The notes: generated by a model from the sequence alone, not told the origin. A stretch of 64,000 nt of DNA from Peptoniphilus_B koenoeneniae (GCF_030812875.1 NZ_JAUSTN010000003.1:162779-226778), one strand, 5' to 3'; counted from the first letter of the stretch, positions 45,018 to 52,619 are shown. Numbers and translations are program-made.

Positions 45018-45399
45018 GAGCCACCTCGTCTGCATATTCAAGAGTTTTGTTTTTCATTGAAGCAACCTTTAAAATAAAATTCTTAATAGAATCAGTTTTT
45101 AAAGAATTGCACTTTACATTGGCACAAACATTAAAATTAATTTCTACATTGAATTTTTCCTTTTGATTGGGGTCATCTTTAAATAAAAATCTGCAATTTC
45201 TCAAGCCATGGCTGCTAACAAAAGTCTTTAATTCATTAAAAAGCTTTTGAATTTCAGCATACTTTTCACTTTCATTTCCTGTTATAAAAATCTCTATAAC
45301 ATCATCCCTATGTAAATCTCCTAAATCTCTTAATATAGTTTTGTCATGCCTTGATTCTTTTATTGCAATAAGTTTTTCCAATGAATCTATTTTAGCCAT
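45010..45399 (-). CDS. Hydrogenase-operon small protein, degenerate thioredoxin-like [2Fe-2S] domain
   Basis: 129 residues between hydC and hydB. The position, length and pattern (an N-terminal SLEKLIAIKESRH helix, a strand DVIEIFITG, then EIQKLFNELKTFVSSHGL) match the small thioredoxin-like ferredoxin often encoded in HydABC operons. The usual N-terminal CxxxxxxC motif is missing. Only NCRF and CANVKC cysteines remain, so cluster binding is doubtful. A structural or regulatory subunit is inferred. It overlaps hydB by 8 nt. Confidence 0.75.
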   Translation of the reverse strand: MAKIDSLEKLIAIKESRHDKTILRDLGDLHRDDVIEIFITGNESEKYAEIQKLFNELKTFVSSHGLRNCRFLFKDDPNQKEKFNVEINFNVCANVKCNSLKTDSIKNFILKVASMKNKTLEYADEVAHE

Positions 45400-45421
45400 A
45401 TAAACCTCCCATTTTGCGAAA

Positions 45422-45928
45422 TCAACTTTCTTCTTCCTTAGCTTCTTGTCTGTGAGTTTTTATAATCTCCTTTACATCTTCCGCCTTAACATGGCCGTAT
45501 ATCTTGTTATTTACACGAACAACAGGTCCTATGCCACAAGCACCCACGCATCTTATAGAATTTACATTAAAAAGACCATCCTCACTTAAACCATCAAGAT
45601 CAACCTTTAGCTCTTGTCTAAAAGCATCCATAATTTCCTGACTTCCCTTTACAAAACAAGCAGTGCCCAAGCAAACATCAACTTTAAATTTCCCCATCTT
45701 TCTCTCATTGAAAAAGGAATAAAAAGTCACTATGCCGTTTATTCTGCTGGCAGGTAAATTTGTAAGCCTTGCAATATAAACTTGAAGCTCCGGAGGTAAA
45801 TATCCAAAAATGTCCTGAGCATAATGAAGAATGCTTATAATATTGTTCTCCTTGTTTTCAAAAGTGTCTATGTAGTCTTTCAAACTCTTTAAAAGAGCAT
45901 TGTCAAGACCGATAGTTTTTAACTTCAT
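45422..45928 (-). CDS. hydC: Hydrogenase HydC, NuoE-like [2Fe-2S] subunit
   Basis: 168 residues from the ATG at 45928, chosen because GAGGTGAT lies 4 nt before it. The upstream ATG at 45988 would start before the promoter's -10. The [2Fe-2S] ligands are C86, C91, C127 and C131 (CLGTAC, CVGACG). It passes electrons between the flavin subunit and HydA. First gene of hydC-small protein-hydB-hydA. Confidence 0.94.
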   Translation of the reverse strand: MKLKTIGLDNALLKSLKDYIDTFENKENNIISILHYAQDIFGYLPPELQVYIARLTNLPASRINGIVTFYSFFNERKMGKFKVDVCLGTACFVKGSQEIMDAFRQELKVDLDGLSEDGLFNVNSIRCVGACGIGPVVRVNNKIYGHVKAEDVKEIIKTHRQEAKEEES

Positions 45929-45946
45929 AACTATCACCTCTTCTTT

Positions 45947-45975
45947 ATTGTACCTCAATGAAAATGTTTTATCAA
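45947..45975 (-). promoter_or_regulatory. Hydrogenase operon promoter
   Basis: Minus strand: TTGATA (45975-45970), 17 bp, TACAAT (45952-45947), 19 nt ahead of the hydC ATG. Confidence 0.75.
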
Positions 45976-45988
45976 AAAAAATATTCAA

Positions 45989-46346
45989 TTAATAAAAATA
46001 TGCGTTTTTATAATTATTAATTATATTTTTTGTTATTTTATAATTTATTTGTAAATTTCCTTATTTTTTTAAATTTGTAATTGTAATTGATAGTTGTTTT
46101 TAGTTATGACTTTTTATTTTTCTATTTGCTTTGAATTTTATTGAAAATGTTTTCTTTCATTTTTGATAATCAAAACTTTTTATCATAGTCCTTACATACT
46201 CTATGGTAGAAGAACAAATTCAATATTTTTTATAATTTATTTTTTACGCTTCACGTAGAGCATTTTATTTTAAATTTTTTCAATTTATATTTTCTTTATA
46301 ATTTTTCTTTTTCATTTTTTATTTTGTTTATTTCGCCTTCGTCGCC
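45989..46346. other. AT-rich gene-free stretch, degenerate repeat arm
   Basis: No credible gene. From about 46190 it resembles the interior of the dispersed repeat: CTACGTAGAGCATTTT-like hairpin (46246-46266), as at 20738-20762, then the same T-rich tract leading into CGCCTTCGTCGCC. Confidence 0.5.
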
Positions 46347-46458
46347 GGACCAATAGCAGATATTTGCAGCCAAATCAAAGATTTGGGTAAATAGTTGCAT
46401 GAGACCTACCACGATTTTTTTCAAAAATCGGGTTAGGGCTTCAAAGTTGGTCCCTACA
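46347..46458. repeat. 112-bp module of the dispersed repeat, copy B
   Basis: It starts GGACCAATAGCAGATATTTG and ends GTTGGTCCCTACA. It differs from 21543-21653 at only about four positions over 112 bp, 25 kb away. Inside is a long hairpin ACCTACCACGATTTTT/AAAAATCGGGTTAGG. Both copies have GGACCAA/TTGGTCC ends. Confidence 0.85.
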
Positions 46459-46482
46459 AAGATTGTAAGCCTTTTGTGAGCA

Positions 46483-46530
46483 TGTAGGGACCGGTTTACC
46501 GGTCCGTGTGCCTATGGTGGGAGAAAAAAC
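46483..46530. repeat. Left end of the dispersed repeat, copy B
   Basis: TGTAGGGACCGG-TTTA-CCGGTCC then GTGTGCCTATGGTGGGAGAAAA, as at 20862 and 21358. The body is truncated soon after, near 46540. Confidence 0.75.
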
Positions 46531-46560
46531 ATTGCATTTTTTATCAACTACTTTCTAAAC

Positions 46561-46606
46561 AAAAATACCCTCCTTACTTTTACCAAGTAAAGAGGGTATT
46601 TTTAAT
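46561..46606. terminator. Strong hairpin terminator
   Basis: AAAAATACCCTC/GAGGGTATTTTT, 12 bp, with inner CTTACTT/AAGTAAAG pairing. 45 nt downstream of the pseudogene on the minus strand. Confidence 0.8.
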
Positions 46607-46650
46607 CTTAAAAAGTTTTAATTAGTTTTTGTTTTATTTATAGGTTGAAT

Positions 46651-47895
46651 TTATTTAACAAGGATGCTTCTATAGATGGTAACTGTTTTAGTATTCTTAT
46701 TCCAAATGATGTCTTTCCCATCTTGAAGTCCTAATGCTCTTGCTATGTTTCCTATTGATAGCATTGCCCTTCCGTTTTTGATTTCTGGTTTTACATCTCC
46801 TCTATATACTGTACCGTTTACTATAATCTTGTCAGTGTCTATAGGTATTTCTACTTTAGTGCTGCCGGCTAAAAGTACGACAGTTCTTGTCCTTTGTATC
46901 CATTCAACATCAATTCCTAAGCCTTGTGCCACATATCTTACAGGGAGCATGGTTCTTCCGTCTTTAATATATGGTGCTAAATCCATCATAATGTTTGTAG
47001 ATGATCCGTTTATTTCTCTATTCATTACTTTTGTTCCGATGGTTAGTTGTATCTTCCAATTCATTTCCAAGGATTTTTCTTCTTTTGGTTTTGGTGCTTC
47101 GTAAGCATAGTTCCATCTTGGATATATTATCCATGGTCTTGTTGCTACTTACATTATTGGCGGTGAAGTCTTCGCCACTATGGATTCCCTTTTTATATAG
47201 GATATGTCTAGGTCGTCATCTAACATTAGCCAGTCGCCTTGTTGTATTCCAACTACGGTAAATTCAAGGGGACCATCGTCAACATATACTTCCTAGGAGT
47301 ACCTCATTTTGTCGACCTGATCATGCCACTTGTTTCCTTTATAATCTGTGAGCTGGTCCGGTATATATTCATCCTCGCTTAGATAAGTTGTGTCGTCGTT
47401 TTTACTCTTGTGTATATAAAGCTCGTAGTCGCCTAAGTCGTCTTCTGTTATGTCTTTCCACTTGTCTATGGTTTCGATCTCTTTAAATATGCGTGGATCT
47501 ATGTTATATTCGCCAATCTTTATTGGTGCTATAAGCTTACTCGAAGAGAGCTCTTCTGTGTTCACGCCTTTATTCTCTTTCAAGGGATCCCAGGCCAACT
47601 CGTACCAAGTGTACTCAAAGTCAGTATCTACAATATGACTAAAGATTTCTGTCTTTCTATATGCGGCAAAATATGGAATGGTTACGTCTGTTGCTGGATC
47701 TTTAAATGGTAGTTCCGGTTCGAGCCTGCCTGCAAGGATTACAACCTTGCCTTCATTTTCACTTTTTATTTTTCCATCGTCTATGTATACGGCTTTGCCA
47801 AGTGTTCCTTTTATTTCTGGAAGTTCTACCAGGATTAATATTCCTAGTCCAAGTAATAATACTCCTGCGATGATTAATATTATTACCTTTTTCAT
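46651..47895 (-). pseudogene. TMEM43-like/copper-amine-oxidase-N-like gene with two in-frame stops
   Basis: One uninterrupted phase spans 415 codons from the ATG at 47895 to the stop at 46651. It is split by TAG (47293-47295) and TAA (47149-47151). The first part (200 aa) begins with a TM anchor (VIILIIAGVLLLGLGILIL) and then GRLEPELPFKDPATDV and a YTWYELAW region like TMEM43-family proteins. The middle (47 codons) and last part carry the stalk domain known from copper amine oxidase N-terminal repeats: DGRTMLPVRYVAQGLGIDVEW, NGRAMLSIGNIARALGL. Coding character continues through both stops. Decay by nonsense mutation is likeliest; readthrough cannot be excluded. Confidence 0.75.
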
Positions 47896-48151
47896 ATTTT
47901 CCCTACTTACTTTTTATTTCTATGGAAATACAGTTCCTTTATATATATTTTAATTTTTCTTTTACTTTAGCACATCACCCGAAAGAATGAGATGAGTAAA
48001 TTTTTTTAAAAAAGCTCTCCTATTTTTAAGGAGTGCCTCTATTTTTTATTCAGACGTTTAATATGATATTATTCTGCTTTTACGTGTAACTCCCGTGGTA
48101 TGTCTAAGTTGTCTGTTTTTATAAATGTTCCTGTTAAAGAAGATAAAATAA

Positions 48152-48177
48152 AAAGACTGGAAATTAATCCAGTCTTT
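48152..48177. terminator. Hairpin terminator
   Basis: AAAGACTGGA/TCCAGTCTTT, 10 bp, 6-nt loop, T-rich on both strands. Confidence 0.6.
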
Positions 48178-48266
48178 CTTTATTCGTTTAAATTTTATTG
48201 TATTTTAAAGATTTTTCAATTAAGACTAAGTCTACACCCTCAAACCCATTAAAAAATATAGGGAAT

Positions 48267-48330
48267 TATTTTCTTGACAGCAATACCAAATTCTCAACAT
48301 GGCTTGAGTGGTCAGTATTGATAAATTTTT
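48267..48330. repeat. 64-bp direct repeat, copy 1 (flank of the three-gene cassette)
   Basis: It starts TATTTTCTTGACAGCAATAC and ends TGGCTTGAGTGGTCAGTATTGATAAA. The core from CACAT/AACAT to GATAAA is identical to 51831-51894; about five mismatches lie in the left half. The ends can pair (CAATAC/GTATTG). Confidence 0.8.
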
Positions 48331-48416
48331 GTATTTTCCAAACGCCTCGTATGTGGAAATAGGTCAATTAATTTTTTAATCTATATCATCCTAACTACTT
48401 TAATTGGCAAAAATAT

Positions 48417-48590
48417 TTTATATAAATGAAGAGGACGTCCTGTTACGGTTTCAGCTAAAACTCTTACACGGGAATAAACGGCTGTCATTTGCATAGCAGT
48501 AAATTCGTTGACATTCCTCCCTGCCGTTGTCCTCCCAAACAAAAAAGACGATGAAGAAATCCTCTCCCCGTCTTTAGGTTTATCTTTCTA
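48417..48590 (-). pseudogene. HK97-type phage portal protein remnant
   Basis: Minus-strand translation gives KPKDGERISSSS, FLFGRTTAGRNVNEFT, AMQMTAVYSRVRVLAETV and TGRPLHLYK, which is the N-terminal part of HK97-family portal proteins (FG.T.aGk.VNE, TAVYaCVRiLAEt, PLHlYk). A stop (TAG) precedes it and the frame runs into unrelated sequence to a stop at 48381. No other phage structural gene is left. Confidence 0.7.
48545..48575 (-). terminator. Possible terminator downstream of the nuclease gene
   Basis: AAAGACG/CGTCTTT stem with a long loop and six T on the minus strand. It overlaps the portal remnant, so its role is uncertain. Confidence 0.35.
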
Positions 48591-48676
48591 CTTAATTATT
48601 AAATTTAAAATGTTTATAGCGCCATCTCCTAAAAGTAGTTATGAAAAAAGCACCTACTAATGTAGATGCTAATTAA

Positions 48677-49690
48677 TTATTCCCATGTCTTATCTTTTAA
48701 AATTTCTGCAATTTGATCAACTTCTGGTAAGTTATCACTTTTTAATATTTCTGTTAAATCAAATATTTTTGCCCCCATTGAACCTCCTTTAGATACCTTT
48801 CTAAAGTCTGTTTCATAAAATTTATCAACAAAAAAATATTTATGATTATAATTTTTCAAATCATAACCATAGGAAAGGGCATCTTCCATTGCTTTAACAA
48901 TTGTATTCTTACGTTCGTTTGTTATTTCACCTAATTCAGCTTCATATTCAATTTCTCCATCTTTTTCTATAGCAGTAATTATTGCACATACCTTACCTAT
49001 TAACCTTACGCTCTTTTGCTTGTACAGGCCTAAATAAGCATATGGGCTATAACCTCTGTCTGCATCATGGTAATAAACATTGTTTTCTTTATTAAAATCA
49101 AAAGTTGTACTTGCAAGTTGCATTCTTAAATATTTCCATGAATCTGATGTAGGAATAAGGCCATCTTTATAACAATAATCTCTATAGTCATCCAAAATAT
49201 CTTTAATTTCGTAATCTCGATCGTCAATAACATCTTCAATTGCATTTGCCATAAGCTCAAAAGTTGTGTTTATATGCATAACAGGATATTTTTGAGTTTT
49301 GTTATAATCTTTTAATTGTTCGTTAAAATCGTCTAACTTTGTTTTTTCCATCAGTTCAGAAGAAAGTGTTATTAATAATTTCTTTTTTTCATCTTTAAAT
49401 GATTTTAAATGATTCATTAATTGACTGGAGTAAAACCAATCTGTCATCTTTGTCTCAACAACAATTTTAAAACCTTCTTGAGTAATAGTTGCATCCGGAA
49501 TACTATCTACGCTTTTTTCTTGTAAATTAAAAACTATCTCCGGCTCAAAAGAATCCATAAAAAATTCGCTTTTTAGAAATCTAAAAAATTTATTGGGCGA
49601 ATAAGAATATAGTCTTGAAAGTAATAACATTGTATTAGCAGTAGCTACATTTTCTTTTTGATGATATCTTTGAAAATAATGTATTCTCAT
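48677..49690 (-). CDS. PD-(D/E)XK nuclease-like protein of the PolC-like cassette
   Basis: 337 residues. In the N-terminal third the motif IPDATI (D66), a short turn, then IVVETK (E79, K81) and a following helix with Q90 form the PD-(D/E)XK active-site pattern, with E50 upstream as a possible extra ligand. The rest (about 110-337) is not recognised; it is mixed alpha/beta and includes a beta-rich block around 215-270. No signal or TM segment. It is the last gene of the cassette, 32 nt after the UDG-like gene. DNA or RNA cleavage is inferred from the motif only. Confidence 0.75.
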   Translation of the reverse strand: MRIHYFQRYHQKENVATANTMLLLSRLYSYSPNKFFRFLKSEFFMDSFEPEIVFNLQEKSVDSIPDATITQEGFKIVVETKMTDWFYSSQLMNHLKSFKDEKKKLLITLSSELMEKTKLDDFNEQLKDYNKTQKYPVMHINTTFELMANAIEDVIDDRDYEIKDILDDYRDYCYKDGLIPTSDSWKYLRMQLASTTFDFNKENNVYYHDADRGYSPYAYLGLYKQKSVRLIGKVCAIITAIEKDGEIEYEAELGEITNERKNTIVKAMEDALSYGYDLKNYNHKYFFVDKFYETDFRKVSKGGSMGAKIFDLTEILKSDNLPEVDQIAEILKDKTWE

Positions 49691-49722
49691 TATATTCTCC
49701 TTTAAAATAAATACTAAAATAT

Positions 49723-50376
49723 CTAATATTCGTCATTCAATATTTCTCTAATTGGTAAAACTATATTTTCAAATAAATCTTTTTTCCTCTTTCTGCAGGC
49801 AGGATGGTATGTCTTAACTATAATCGTATCATTATAGGTTAAATAGCTTAAATAGTCAGAAATATAAGTCCATGAACTAGTATCTAAATTAAGAATGTTT
49901 TTAATAAATGTATCTCCTGTTCCTCCACAAATTATAAGGTCAGGTCTACATATTTCGACTTGCTTTTTTATATATTCTCTGTCTTCTTTCGCAAATTTAT
50001 CTATCTCAGAATCGATTGAGGTTGCCCTCCCAGGAGTCTTTTTTAAGTTTATAACAGAAATAGGAGCAAGATATTTTTTCCTATCGTTTTTATCTATATC
50101 TTTAACAGTTTCAAAATCTATTTTATTTATAATGCCTGCACTAAATCTAGAAACATTGTTCCAGATACATCCGCCAACAGCACCATCTCTTAAAAATTCT
50201 GTTAGGTCATATCCGCCATCATCTTCTTTTTCATTTGTTTCTTTTAAAATAAAAGTGATTTTCGGATAAGCATTTTTATAAGCATAAAAATCTACTATCC
50301 CATCAGAAGAAAAATATTTATATTTCTTTTTCCATTCATTAAACAGTTCAGCTTGCTTTTTTTCAATATTTAACAA
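49723..50376 (-). CDS. Uracil-DNA-glycosylase-superfamily-like protein
   Basis: 217 residues. The order of motifs resembles the UDG fold. Strand ITFILKETNE (40-49) takes the place of the motif A loop. ISVINLKKTPG (106-116) corresponds to the Asn-containing strand. CRPDLIICGGTGD (143-155) is the strand before the helix, and VKTYHPACRKR (188-198) has the HPS/HPA catalytic-loop pattern. The Asp of the water-activating loop is not obvious, so the true activity may differ. It overlaps the PolC-like gene by 7 nt, which argues for coupled synthesis. Confidence 0.65.
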   Translation of the reverse strand: MLNIEKKQAELFNEWKKKYKYFSSDGIVDFYAYKNAYPKITFILKETNEKEDDGGYDLTEFLRDGAVGGCIWNNVSRFSAGIINKIDFETVKDIDKNDRKKYLAPISVINLKKTPGRATSIDSEIDKFAKEDREYIKKQVEICRPDLIICGGTGDTFIKNILNLDTSSWTYISDYLSYLTYNDTIIVKTYHPACRKRKKDLFENIVLPIREILNDEY

Positions 50377-51350
50377 TGATATAAATCCCCTCTGAAGTAA
50401 TCTCTAAGAAAAATTGATACAACTGTCGCCTTTGGCCAAGCATATGCAACCGCATCTAAATAAGCTTTGATTTCTTGATCCTTTATCTCAAACTCAGGTT
50501 TTTTTCCCATAGCTATGGCATATGCTAATTTCGCAGCGTCTCCAAGACCATATCCCTCATCTCTCAAGAGCATGAAAATATCTTCTCTCGTCTTAGGATA
50601 TTTAGAATCAATAAATTTTGTAAATATATCCGATTTATCTCTCAAGGTTGCTTTTGATAAAGCTAAAAATTCTACCATTTCTTTAAAACTTACTACTTCT
50701 TTTGGTTGCACTTCTATTTCTAACAAATTCTTCATAGCATCGTCAAAAAGATATTTTCTGAAGTTATCTACATTAATATCACTTTGCAAATTTTTCCCAA
50801 AAAATTTATCAAAAGAATAATCATTGAAAATTATAGTTGTTTCTTTATAAGAAACTTTTTCTTTATGTCCGTTCTTGTCAGATTCCTCTAACTCGAAAGT
50901 TGGATCAAAACTACCTTCAAGTAAAGTCTTCACTTTATCTAAATATTTCATTTTTAAATAAACTTCAAAGTGTATATCTTTATTTAAGTTTAATGTATAA
51001 TCTTCTGAAATATTAAATCCACCCCTATTAAGACCATCCTTTTTAGGTAAATCTACGCCATACGATGCTGCATCATCAAAGGTAATCTCTTTTATATGTG
51101 GGTTATAATAATGAGCTGGAATCGGATTTATAAAGTCTAAATCTAATAGATAAAGAGATAGCATAGCTGTTGGAAATACATAAATATTTTCATCCTTAAG
51201 CATTTCTTTAATACTCAGTAAAGCTTGAATTTCTCCAAATCTCTCATGATTTTCAAAGTAATCAAGTTCTTTTCTAATTCTTTCTTTTACATAATCATTG
51301 TTGGGATACATTTCCTCTGCCTTATTATTAACTAATTCTCTGATATTCAT
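50370..51350 (-). CDS. PolC-derived protein without polymerase catalytic residues
   Basis: 326 residues from the ATG at 51350, with GGAGGTG 7 nt before it; an ATG at 51368 would add six residues. It aligns in order with the C-terminal half of DNA polymerase III PolC. RIRKELDYFE is at 25-34, NPIPAHY at 75-81 (PolC NPLPPHY), GVDLPKK at 98-104, HFEVYL at 127-132 (IPFETFL) and DKV at 138-140. Then come SFKEMVEFLALS at 221-232 (TFxELVxISGLS), TREDIFMLL (RDDIMxYL), MGKK (VRKGK) and AWPKA at 304-308 (MFPKA). Missing are the GSRGSVGSS nucleotide loop, the catalytic PDIDLNFSG and the zinc cysteines. At least 350 residues of palm are deleted or replaced by a short segment. It cannot polymerise DNA by this reading. 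Confidence 0.7.
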   Translation of the reverse strand: MNIRELVNNKAEEMYPNNDYVKERIRKELDYFENHERFGEIQALLSIKEMLKDENIYVFPTAMLSLYLLDLDFINPIPAHYYNPHIKEITFDDAASYGVDLPKKDGLNRGGFNISEDYTLNLNKDIHFEVYLKMKYLDKVKTLLEGSFDPTFELEESDKNGHKEKVSYKETTIIFNDYSFDKFFGKNLQSDINVDNFRKYLFDDAMKNLLEIEVQPKEVVSFKEMVEFLALSKATLRDKSDIFTKFIDSKYPKTREDIFMLLRDEGYGLGDAAKLAYAIAMGKKPEFEIKDQEIKAYLDAVAYAWPKATVVSIFLRDYFRGDLYHC

Positions 51351-51388
51351 AAATAAACACCTCCACAATTTGTTTTAATATACCCAAA

Positions 51389-51627
51389 TTAAAATACAAC
51401 CAAACAGATATCATCATAAACAGACTCACTTGTATAATTTCCAAATCTTATCGCCCTATCAACATCCACTATTGTTTCAATAACTCCATTTATTTTACCA
51501 TAGATTTCCCTTATTTGCCTTTATATTTCCAGCGGGATAGTTTACAAATCCCATTAAATTCTTTTGAAAGTTAACTAGCTCTTTATTATAAAAGGCACAA
51601 TATTTTAAACAGACCTCCAAAAGTTAG
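51389..51627 (-). pseudogene. Frameshifted gene-end remnant
   Basis: Two minus-strand frames continue one another. CLKYCAFYNKELVNFQKN, then LMGFVNYPAGNIKANKG, runs into a stop. A +1 frame then gives EIYGKINGVIETIVDVD, AIRFGNYTSESVYDDICL and a final TAA at 51389. It looks like the decayed 3' end of a gene I cannot name. It lies just upstream of the cassette. Confidence 0.4.
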
Positions 51628-51954
51628 ACTTAAAACCAACCAAATAGGTGCAATAACATTTCTTCTATTTTTTCTTAATATATTATATATGTCTACAATG
51701 TCTACACACCCCTACGATTTTACTATTAATATGTTCCCTCATAGTATTTTACAAATAGAAAAATGGCTTTTAAGATTTATCCTAAAATCCTAAAATCCAT
51801 TGATTTCAACAGTCTTATAGCCTCTTATCTTATTTTCTTGACATCAATACTACAGTCTCCACATGGCTTGAGTGGTCAGTATTGATAAAATTTAAATTTT
51901 TAGGAAAGCCTAAGGTTATCGTTAAAAGGTATTACCTCGACAAACTGGGAGTTG
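51628..51954. other. Gene-free stretch containing repeat copy 2
   Basis: AT-rich; no intact reading frame with a ribosome site. The only structure seen is the 64-bp repeat and a duplicated CTAAAATCC (51782-51800). Confidence 0.5.
51831..51894. repeat. 64-bp direct repeat, copy 2 (flank of the three-gene cassette)
   Basis: It starts TATTTTCTTGACATCAATAC and ends TGGCTTGAGTGGTCAGTATTGATAAA. Same orientation as copy 1, 3.56 kb away. The ends ATCAATACT/AGTATTGAT form a 9-bp inverted repeat. Confidence 0.8.
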
Positions 51955-52572
51955 TCAGCTTACAAGCTTACTCGCTAATTTGTATACTTGATTTATTTCT
52001 TTGCTTTCTAACTTCCAGTTGCAGAGTTCAGCTTTAATTAACTCTGGAAATTTTTTACTAATATCTCTTAAAGCATTCCCTACCGATTTTCTAACATATT
52101 CACTCGTATCTTCTTTTAATGCAGCAATTCGTCTGATAGCTTCATTCGGATTATCTTTGAAATATGGTCTACTTGTCCATATTCTAAGTCCCTCTGTAAC
52201 TGCTCTCCTTGTATTAGGATTATTGTTTTTTAACCATTCATCAATTATTGGAAGTGCTTTTTCATATCCTATTTTCTTGCAAAATTCATCAAATGCCTTC
52301 GCCAATACTTCCTGAACTCTCCAATTATCATCTTTGGAAACTTCATCTCTCATAAATGCTAAAATATCATCTTGCTCTGATAAGTATCCAAAAAGAAATA
52401 CACCATACATTCTAACTTGATAGGCATCAGATTTATATGCTAAAAATGCTAATTTTCTTATATACTCATTATCATTAGATTTGTAATCTGCAAAGGCTCT
52501 TTTTTCCTCCTCTTTGAAGCCATTTTCTATCAACGAAAATTCTTTTTCTAAACTCACGATATATTCTTTCAT
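51955..52572 (-). CDS. AlkD-like DNA alkylation repair / HEAT-repeat protein
   Basis: 205 residues, all-helical, with repeated HEAT-type helices (IRKLAFLAYKSDAYQVRMYGVFLFGYL, WRVQEVLAKAFDEFC, TRRAVTEGLRIWTSRPYF, VRKSVGNALRDISKKFP). The WRVQE, NTRRAVTEGLR and YVRKSVGNALRD spacing is that of AlkD-like DNA glycosylases. The family flips or releases alkylated bases. Located just outside the cassette; same strand as the next three genes but not tightly spaced. Confidence 0.8.
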   Translation of the reverse strand: MKEYIVSLEKEFSLIENGFKEEEKRAFADYKSNDNEYIRKLAFLAYKSDAYQVRMYGVFLFGYLSEQDDILAFMRDEVSKDDNWRVQEVLAKAFDEFCKKIGYEKALPIIDEWLKNNNPNTRRAVTEGLRIWTSRPYFKDNPNEAIRRIAALKEDTSEYVRKSVGNALRDISKKFPELIKAELCNWKLESKEINQVYKLASKLVS

Positions 52573-52619
52573 GCAGCTTCATTTCCTCCTAACTTCCAAT
52601 TTCTCACTTTGCCACCTTT

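Larger units (their letters stand above)
47896..48416. other. Gene-free stretch with hairpins and coding remnants
   Basis: It contains a weak hairpin at 48014-48045 and a short coding-like tail on the minus strand (about 48075-48130, SLTGTFIKTDNLDIPREL then stop). A perfect 10-bp terminator-like stem (48152-48177, AAAGACTGGA/TCCAGTCTTT) and repeat copy 1 (48267-48330) follow. No intact gene. Confidence 0.5.

Noticed and set aside
45018..45041. Longer N-terminus of HydB (ATG 45041)
   Set aside because: It lies in the upstream gene, while ATG 45017 has GAGGTGG at proper distance.
47293..47895. 200-aa protein as a complete gene
   Set aside because: The frame goes on past the TAG with coding character and the domain architecture continues, so it is reported as one interrupted gene.
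48677..51350. A CRISPR or retron-like arrangement around the cassette
   Set aside because: No regularly spaced repeats, no Cas or reverse-transcriptase motifs were seen; the repeat pair is single at each flank.
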